From Desulfobacteraceae bacterium (GTDB lineage: Bacteria; Desulfobacterota; Desulfobacteria; Desulfobacterales; SURF-7), in NCBI GenBank assembly GCA_030618925.1, contig JAUXCK010000049.1, positions 1-11,418 on the forward strand: a stretch of 11,418 bases of DNA, read 5' to 3'. Below the pieces are notes generated by a model. The model saw only the letters and a list, made by a program, of their open reading frames with translations. It was not told the DNA's origin and did not search any database. The translations under genes and the position numbers were made by a program. Shown piece after piece: positions 6,388 through 11,418 of the stretch (positions are counted from its first letter, which is position 1; each line of letters begins with the position of its first letter).

Positions 6388-8820
6388 CTATTCTTCCTCC
6401 TTCTCGGCCAGGCATGCCGCACCGATGACCTTTTCATCCGGTGCCAGCCCGATCAGCTTTACCCCCTGGGTATTTCGACTGATCACCGAAATGCCCCTTA
6501 TGGGCATCCGAATCAGTTTCCCGGCATCCGTCATGAGCATCAGGTCATCCTCCTCCTTCACCAGGAGGATGGCCACAACCTGTCCGTTGCGCTCACTGGT
6601 TTTAATGGTAATCACGCCTTTGCCGCCTCGTTTTTGAACCGGGTACTCATCGATGGAAGTTCTTTTCCCATACCCGTTTTCAGTGGCGGCAAACAGTGTC
6701 TGGCCGTAGCTCAGGACCTCCATTCCCACAACCCGATCTTTGGCCGTCAAGCGGACACCCCGAATCCCCCTTGCAATCCGCCCGGTGGGACGAATGTCGG
6801 ATTCATGAAACCGGATCGATTTTCCCAGAGCAGTTCCCAGAAAGACATTCATTGTGCCGTCGGTGATCCTTGCCGATATCAACTCATCCCCCTCTACAAG
6901 ATTCAGAGCGATAATCCCCCCTGTCCGGGGCCGGCTGAAGGCCATGAGATCTGTTTTCTTTGTGGTGCCGTTCCGGGTGGCCATGATAATATGATACCCG
7001 GCTTCAAAACCAGGTACCGCCAGGACAGTGGTCAATTTTTCATTCTCTTTAAAATCGAGAAGGTTGACAATTGCTTTGCCCCGGCTTGCACGGCTCGCCT
7101 GGGGAATATCATAAACCTTGCGCCAGTAAACCTTTCCCTGGTTTGTGAAAAAAAGGAAATAATGGTGCGTCGAGGCCACGAACAGATGCTTTACAAAATC
7201 CTCATCCTTTATTCCCATGGCGGTCTTTCCCTTACCGCCGCGGTGTTGACTCTGGTAAAGGGTAATTGGATTTCGTTTAATATAACCGCTCCTGGAGATG
7301 GTCACCACCATGTCCTCTTCTACGATCATATCTTCGTATGTAATTTCCTGGGTGGCCTGAACGATCTCCGTGCGGCGGGTGTCTCCGTACGCGGTCTGAA
7401 TGTCGGTAAGTTCCTCCTTGATAATATCAAATACAAGTCCCTCTGAATCAAGTATTTCCCTGAACCGCTTTATGTCAGCCAGAACAGATTTATAGTCTTC
7501 AATTATTTTTTCCTGCTCAAGTCCGGTGAGCCGCTGCAGGCGCATATCAAGGATGGCTTGTGCCTGAATCTCCGAGAGGCTGAATTTTTCCATTAACCCC
7601 TCCCTGGCTTCTGCCGGAGATTTTGACGCCCGGATCAGCGCCACTACCGCATCAAGATTGTCCAGTGCGATTTTAAGCCCTTCCAGTATATGGGCCCGCT
7701 CCTCCGCCTTCTTCAATTCAAACCGTGTCCGGCGGACAATGATCTCTTTTCGGTGCAGGATAAAATATTCAAGCACCTCTTTCAAATTCAATACCTCGGG
7801 CCGATTGTCCACCACTGCCAGAAAAATAATGCCGAAGCTGTTTTCCAGCTGGGTATGCTTATACAGCTGGTTGACGATCACTTCCGAAAAGTAATCCTTC
7901 TTCAGCCCGATGGCGATTCGCATCCCGTCCCGGTCAGACTCATCCCTGACATATTTGATGCCCTCAATCTGCTTGTTTTTAACAAGAAAGGCAATTTTCT
8001 CGATCAGCCTGGCCTTGTTCACCTGAAAAGGTATCTCTGAGACAACGATGGTTTCTGTCTTGGCGCGACTGTCCTTTTCAATATTCACCAGGGCCCTCAC
8101 ACGGATGATGCCCCGGCCTGTTTTATACGCACGATGAATACCGCTGGTCCCATAGATAATCCCTCCAGTGGGAAAGTCCGGGCCCGGGATATATTGCAGC
8201 AGATCTTTCCAGTCCATGGCCGGGTTATCGATCAAAGCCTTGACGGCTTCAATTGTCTCAGTGAGGTTGTGGGGCGGGATGTTGGTGGCCATCCCCACCG
8301 CAATCCCGGAAGAACCGTTTACCAAAAGGGCCGGGATCCTTGTGGGCAGCACCTGCGGCTCTGTCATGGACTCATCGTAATTGGCACTAAAATCGACGGT
8401 CTCCTTGTCGAGGTCTTCCAGCATTTTATGAGATAAATGCGTCATTCGAATTTCTGTGTACCGCATGGCTGCTGGAGAATCACCATCCACGGAACCAAAA
8501 TTCCCCTGTCCGTCTACCAGGGGATATCTCATGGAAAAATCCTGAGCCATGCGCACGATGGTGTCATAAACGGCTGAATCGCCATGGGGATGATATTTAC
8601 CGATAACATCCCCAACAATGCGGGCAGATTTTTTATAGGGTTTGTTAAAATCATTTTTCAATTCCCGCATGGCAAATAAAATCCTGCGGTGAACAGGCTT
8701 CAGCCCATCACGAATATTCGGCAGGGCTCTGCCGATGATAACGCTCATGGCATATTCCAGGTAAGACTTTTTCATTTCACTTTCTATGCTGACCTGGGGC
8801 TTCTTTTCCATTTCCTCCAT
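6388..8820 (-). CDS. gyrA: DNA gyrase subunit A
   Basis: GyrA is the DNA breakage-reunion subunit of the A2B2 gyrase that introduces negative supercoils. From the ATG at 8820 it has 810 residues. The winged-helix domain contains GKYHPHGDSAVYDT and the catalytic Y121 in AMRYTEIRM; quinolone-contact positions are Ser82 and Asp86, the usual sensitive-type residues. The C-terminal beta-pinwheel carries the GyrA box as QHRGGKG (525-531), with His where Arg is usual, which supports gyrase over topoisomerase IV. The C-terminal tail is short (ending EKEEE) compared with the E. coli protein. AGGTG at 8827-8831, 6 nt upstream, supports 8820; GTG 8829 and ATG 8811 are alternatives. gyrB is not in the window. 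Confidence 0.99.
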   Translation of the reverse strand: MEEMEKKPQVSIESEMKKSYLEYAMSVIIGRALPNIRDGLKPVHRRILFAMRELKNDFNKPYKKSARIVGDVIGKYHPHGDSAVYDTIVRMAQDFSMRYPLVDGQGNFGSVDGDSPAAMRYTEIRMTHLSHKMLEDLDKETVDFSANYDESMTEPQVLPTRIPALLVNGSSGIAVGMATNIPPHNLTETIEAVKALIDNPAMDWKDLLQYIPGPDFPTGGIIYGTSGIHRAYKTGRGIIRVRALVNIEKDSRAKTETIVVSEIPFQVNKARLIEKIAFLVKNKQIEGIKYVRDESDRDGMRIAIGLKKDYFSEVIVNQLYKHTQLENSFGIIFLAVVDNRPEVLNLKEVLEYFILHRKEIIVRRTRFELKKAEERAHILEGLKIALDNLDAVVALIRASKSPAEAREGLMEKFSLSEIQAQAILDMRLQRLTGLEQEKIIEDYKSVLADIKRFREILDSEGLVFDIIKEELTDIQTAYGDTRRTEIVQATQEITYEDMIVEEDMVVTISRSGYIKRNPITLYQSQHRGGKGKTAMGIKDEDFVKHLFVASTHHYFLFFTNQGKVYWRKVYDIPQASRASRGKAIVNLLDFKENEKLTTVLAVPGFEAGYHIIMATRNGTTKKTDLMAFSRPRTGGIIALNLVEGDELISARITDGTMNVFLGTALGKSIRFHESDIRPTGRIARGIRGVRLTAKDRVVGMEVLSYGQTLFAATENGYGKRTSIDEYPVQKRGGKGVITIKTSERNGQVVAILLVKEEDDLMLMTDAGKLIRMPIRGISVISRNTQGVKLIGLAPDEKVIGAACLAEKEEE
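6396..6402 (-). promoter_or_regulatory. gpsA ribosome-binding site inside the 3' end of gyrA
   Basis: AAGGAGG on the minus strand, formed by the Glu/Lys-rich last codons of gyrA, about 12 nt before the gpsA ATG at 6383. The spacing is somewhat long but the match is strong, and it decides the gpsA start in favour of 6383. Confidence 0.6.
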
Positions 8821-8909
8821 AATGTGCACCTGATTTTTTTTGGTTTAGTTCACGTTTCGCACCCCTGGACATGAACAAAATCGTTTAAGAGGGATGCGAC
8901 ATTTGAGAC

Positions 8910-8933
8910 ATTATAATGGCGCAACCGGTTGCG
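8910..8933 (-). promoter_or_regulatory. TATAAT box plus 14-bp palindrome upstream of gyrA
   Basis: On the minus strand a perfect 14-bp palindrome, CGCAACCGGTTGCG (8920-8933), is followed 4 bp later by a perfect TATAAT (8910-8915), about 90 bp before the gyrA start. The palindrome would fall in the promoter spacer, a common operator position. No convincing -35 hexamer is present, and the palindrome is also coding sequence for the last residues of the membrane protein gene, so it may be fortuitous. It has no T-run and is not a good intrinsic terminator. Confidence 0.3.
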
Positions 8934-10005
8934 ATGGCTCGACCATTTTTCGATAACTGGCATGATAGATGTCAACCAGCGTCAGAAAGCCTGTCACCAC
9001 CAGGGGACCGTAGATAATGCCCATAATCCCGAATAGCTTCATCCCGCCAATAATGGCGAGGAATACCAGCAGGGTGTGCATCTTCACACGATTCCCCACG
9101 ACCTTGGGTTTAAAAATATACTCGATGCCAAAAGACAGGATGATATAAAAACAAATAAAAAACAGGCCTGAAAGAATCCGGCCCGTTAAAAAAAGATAAA
9201 TCGCTGCCGGCATAATTACCGCACCAATGCCAAAAATGGGAAGAAACGCCAGAAACGCCATAATGACGCCCCAGATGAAAGGAGAGTTCAGGCCGAAAAG
9301 AGCAAACACAAGCCCGCCTAAAACCCCCTGAATCACCCCGGCCAGCCCGTTTCCGATAAGAATTGCACCGGCCATCTCCTTGAATTTCTGAATCAGCTTC
9401 TCATCCTGTTCTCTTGGCAGGGGAGAAAGGTCCACAATAAACGCGATGAGTTTCCCCCCGTCCAGGAGCAGAAAAAAAATGATCAACAGCATGAAAAAGA
9501 AATTGATCGCAAACGTGAGCAGATTTGATGTAATTATTTTTGCCTGGTCAAACAAAAAAAGGCCGACAAACTTTCCGAGCTCGGATATGGATCTGTTCAG
9601 TTCTTCGGCCGTAAATTTAATATGAAAATTTGAGAGGACAAGGTTCACCCTGTCAATCGTTTCGCTGCTTTCCAGAAAACTTGTTATCTGCCCGCTCACC
9701 ACGGCGCTCTTTCCATACAGGTAAAGGGTGTAGGCCTCTGTCGACAATATGCCGAAAAAAAAGAACATCGGAATAAATAAAATGAAAAAAATTAAAATGC
9801 ATGTAATGAAAGCGGCAAAAGAAGGTCTGATTTTGTCCGTACCAATGAGAACCCGGTAGAGGGGATTGAATATTCCTGTTACCACTGCAGCAAGAACAAG
9901 GGTTGACAGGAACGGCAGCAACAGCCACCCGATCAAGACAGAGAAGACTAAAAACAGGCCCATAAAAAACCATAAAATCAGGTCACCTGGTGTTTTTCCC
10001 ATCAT
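8911..10005 (-). CDS. AI-2E family (PerM/UPF0118) transporter-like membrane protein
   Basis: A 364-residue polytopic membrane protein with the family layout. A hydrophobic hairpin occupies the first 45 residues, a helix follows near 62-80, then a central soluble stretch containing the EELNRSISELGKF segment, then five or so helices in the C-terminal half. Signatures include GNGLAGVIQGVLGG, LAFLPIFGIGAV and the loop FKPKVVGNRVKMH before the closing IYGPLVV. Family members have been linked to autoinducer-2 export or ion/proton transport; the substrate here cannot be told. The Shine-Dalgarno GGGGAGG (10007-10013) is 1 nt from the first ATG and 4 nt from the second at 10002, so initiation may be at 10002. 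It ends about 90 bp before gyrA on the same strand. Confidence 0.95.
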   Translation of the reverse strand: MMGKTPGDLILWFFMGLFLVFSVLIGWLLLPFLSTLVLAAVVTGIFNPLYRVLIGTDKIRPSFAAFITCILIFFILFIPMFFFFGILSTEAYTLYLYGKSAVVSGQITSFLESSETIDRVNLVLSNFHIKFTAEELNRSISELGKFVGLFLFDQAKIITSNLLTFAINFFFMLLIIFFLLLDGGKLIAFIVDLSPLPREQDEKLIQKFKEMAGAILIGNGLAGVIQGVLGGLVFALFGLNSPFIWGVIMAFLAFLPIFGIGAVIMPAAIYLFLTGRILSGLFFICFYIILSFGIEYIFKPKVVGNRVKMHTLLVFLAIIGGMKLFGIMGIIYGPLVVTGFLTLVDIYHASYRKMVEPSQPVAPL

Positions 10006-10198
10006 ACCTCCCCTGTGGTTTAACCCTTCCTGAAAGCAACTGCCCGCATGCCCTGCCGAACAGCATATCCTATATCAATACAATCGCTATTAGAGCGGTT
10101 TTCGGTTTAATGAGGGCGCCAACACCGTGTGAAATGGAGGGTCCGGCTGAAAACCATTTGATTGAAAGGGTCCGGGCAATATTTAAAAGGCAGGCATG
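10006..10198. other. Intergenic stretch upstream of the AI-2E gene
   Basis: No supported gene. It contains the AI-2E ribosome-binding site at its left edge, a weak CGCT/AGCG hairpin around 10085-10096 without a proper T-tract, and the word GGGTCCGG twice (10139-10146 and 10168-10175). No clear promoter or terminator was found. Confidence 0.5.
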
Positions 10199-10354
10199 TT
10201 ATTTGCTGAAAAATCCGCCGGCAACCAGCAGCAGCACCATTTCATAAATGACAACCGCTGTATAATCATGAAAAAAATGATAAACAATGCCGCCACCGAT
10301 AATGGCCGGCACGCCAAAAAATACCAAAACACCCAATTTTCTGGTGATACTCAT
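10199..10354 (-). CDS. Small two-helix membrane protein, unknown function
   Basis: I do not recognise this protein. From the ATG at 10354 it has 51 residues, beginning MSITRKLG, then a hydrophobic helix (LGVLVFFGVPAIIGGGIVY), a short polar turn (HFFHDYT), and a second helix (AVVIYEMVLLLVAGGFF) ending in SK. The frame is open to an ATG at 10414, which would add 20 mostly charged residues, but AAGGGAGAG (10366-10374) precedes the shorter start by about 11-13 nt. The basic residues before helix 1 suggest both ends are cytoplasmic. It lies between the thiolase and the AI-2E gene on the same strand. A tandem 14-bp repeat lies upstream. A real gene is likely, not certain. Confidence 0.6.
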   Translation of the reverse strand: MSITRKLGVLVFFGVPAIIGGGIVYHFFHDYTAVVIYEMVLLLVAGGFFSK

Positions 10355-10651
10355 ATGATAATTTTCTCTCCCTTTTCTTTCGCTGTCAACCGGCATATAA
10401 GCGTCATGTGCCATAGAATTTATTAAAACCGAAACTGTCTGACCAAAACTATCTGAAAGGACCGGAAAAAATTCCCCTCGTCATTCTATTTAAACCTTTG
10501 TGGTTGTAGCAATTACACGCGGTCAAGTAAAGAAAAAAATGCGCCCGTGCCCCCTTTTTTGGCCGATGTCATTCAGGACGGGTCAGACAGCACCGGATGA
10601 CGCCCGAAACAGCGGCGCCACGGAAGCGAAAAGCAACGGAATCCGGAAAAA
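10355..10651. other. Intergenic stretch after the thiolase
   Basis: About 300 bp without a supported gene, apart from the alternative 5' extension of the small membrane protein. It holds the 14-bp tandem repeat and a TTGACA on the minus strand (10384-10389) lacking a good partner -10. An A-tract and a T-tract flank GC-rich sequence at about 10532-10560, but no proper GC-rich stem forms, so I do not call a terminator. Confidence 0.5.
10429..10456. repeat. Tandem 14-bp direct repeat
   Basis: Two adjoining 14-mers, CCGAAACTGTCTGA (10429-10442) and CCAAAACTATCTGA (10443-10456), agree at 12 of 14 positions. On the minus strand they lie about 75 bp before the start of the small membrane protein and just upstream of an AT-rich TTTTAATAAAT that could act as a -10 region. 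They could be a pair of activator or repressor sites. Chance similarity cannot be excluded for two short copies. Confidence 0.6.
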
Positions 10652-11418
10652 TCAGCGGTCAACCACCATGGCCATGCCCATTCCCCCGCCGATACACATG
10701 GTAAAAAGGCCTGTGGAATATCCCTTTCGCTGCATCTGGTATATCCCGGAAACCACCTGCCGCGCACCGGTGCACCCAATGGGATGACCAAGAGATATAC
10801 CGCTGCCCAGCTCATTGGGGCGATCGACTTCGATCCCCAGTTCGCGCACACACCCGATGGCCTGCGCTGCAAAGGCCTCATTTAATTCGATGAGATCCAT
10901 ATCCCCGATGGTCATGCCCGTGGATGTTAATACGCTGCGAACTGCCGGCACCGGCCCCAGACCCATGTATGCAGGATCAAGCCCGCCGGAGCCAAATCCC
11001 CTGATGGCGGCAATGGGTTCAATTCCCATCTCTTTGGCTTTTTCCGCATTCATCATCAGCACAGCTGCCGCTGCGTCATTGATACCGGATGCATTCCCGG
11101 CCGTGACAGTTCCGCCTTTTTTAAATGCCGGTCTCAATCCGGCCATTTTTTCCATATCTGTTTCCATGGGTCGCTCGTCTGTATCAAAAACCGTGTCACC
11201 TTTGCGCGATTTAATGGTAACGGGTACGATTTCCTGTGCAAAAAAACCTTCTTTTATGGCCCTCATGGCCCTTGCATGGCTCAGCACGCTAAGTTCATCC
11301 TGCTCAGATCGGCCGATGCCGTAAAGTTCGGCGATATTTTCCGCTGTCAACCCCATATGGTATCCGTAAAATATCTCAAAAAGACCGTCAAATACCATCA
11401 AATCATAGATATCCCCTA
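10652..11418 (-). CDS. Thiolase (acetyl-CoA C-acetyltransferase type), C-terminal part
   Basis: About 255 residues of a thiolase whose N-terminus lies beyond the right edge of the window; the frame is open through 11418. It carries GYHMGLTAENIAELYGI, the NASGINDAAAAVLMM segment, LNEAFAAQA, the histidine motif SLGHPIGCTGARQV and the C-terminal active-site cysteine in MCIGGGMGMA, ending VVDR. The first catalytic cysteine is outside the window. Such enzymes join or cleave acetyl groups on CoA thioesters, in acetoacetyl-CoA formation or beta-oxidation; which one cannot be told from this part. The TGA stop is followed by about 300 bp before the next supported gene. Confidence 0.96.
   Translation of the reverse strand, partial: GDIYDLMVFDGLFEIFYGYHMGLTAENIAELYGIGRSEQDELSVLSHARAMRAIKEGFFAQEIVPVTIKSRKGDTVFDTDERPMETDMEKMAGLRPAFKKGGTVTAGNASGINDAAAAVLMMNAEKAKEMGIEPIAAIRGFGSGGLDPAYMGLGPVPAVRSVLTSTGMTIGDMDLIELNEAFAAQAIGCVRELGIEVDRPNELGSGISLGHPIGCTGARQVVSGIYQMQRKGYSTGLFTMCIGGGMGMAMVVDR

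Noticed and set aside
6384..6437. An 18-residue N-terminal extension of GpsA overlapping gyrA
   Set aside because: Arg-rich and unlike GpsA N-termini, without a ribosome-binding site; the ATG at 6383 is preceded by AAGGAGG.
6334..7446. A 370-codon open frame on the plus strand opposite gyrA
   Set aside because: It lies entirely antisense to gpsA/gyrA, has no ribosome-binding site and no recognisable domain. It is explained as a shadow of the gyrA codon pattern.
10532..10560. A-tract, GC-rich core and T-tract downstream of the thiolase as a terminator
   Set aside because: The GC-rich core does not pair with itself into a proper stem; only the A and T tracts are complementary.

Overview
The window looks like a chromosomal segment of a Desulfobacterota (deltaproteobacterial, probably sulfate-reducer-like) genome. 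This is an inference from the mixture of genes: a short ArgA-like N-acetyltransferase with a cysteine-rich tail, a gyrA-gpsA-radC-pgk run, a thiolase, a degraded cheD, and a moderate GC content that falls towards the left edge. No rRNA or tRNA gene, CRISPR array, intact mobile element or obvious defence cluster was found.

Left flank (1-2263): an AT-rich, accessory-looking stretch. It holds a decayed CheD fragment (270-452), three perfectly phased 20-bp tandem repeats (465-524), a GNAT-family acetyltransferase on the plus strand (570-1031) with a plausible promoter and a palindrome over its start codon, and a convergent unrecognised gene on the minus strand (1067-2134).

Core block (2264-8820, all minus strand, so read right to left): gyrA, gpsA, radC, a 91-residue four-cysteine protein, pgk and a TVP38/DedA-type membrane protein. 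Gaps are short (4 bp between gyrA and gpsA, 11 bp between gpsA and radC, a TAATG overlap between radC and the small protein, about 100 bp before pgk, 28 bp before the membrane protein). The layout suggests one transcription unit, with possible extra initiation before pgk. It joins DNA supercoiling, glycerophospholipid precursor synthesis, lower glycolysis/gluconeogenesis and a membrane protein; the link looks like shared housekeeping expression rather than a single pathway.

Right flank (8911-11418, minus strand): an AI-2E/PerM-type membrane protein upstream of gyrA, a tiny two-helix membrane protein preceded by a 14-bp tandem repeat, and the C-terminal two-thirds of a thiolase that runs off the window edge.

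The most rewarding items are the WhiB-like cysteine motif in the small radC-coupled protein, the cheD relic bordered by phased repeats, the acetyltransferase with a broken acetyl-CoA loop, and the unrecognised 355-residue protein. I see no convincing complete novel multi-gene system.
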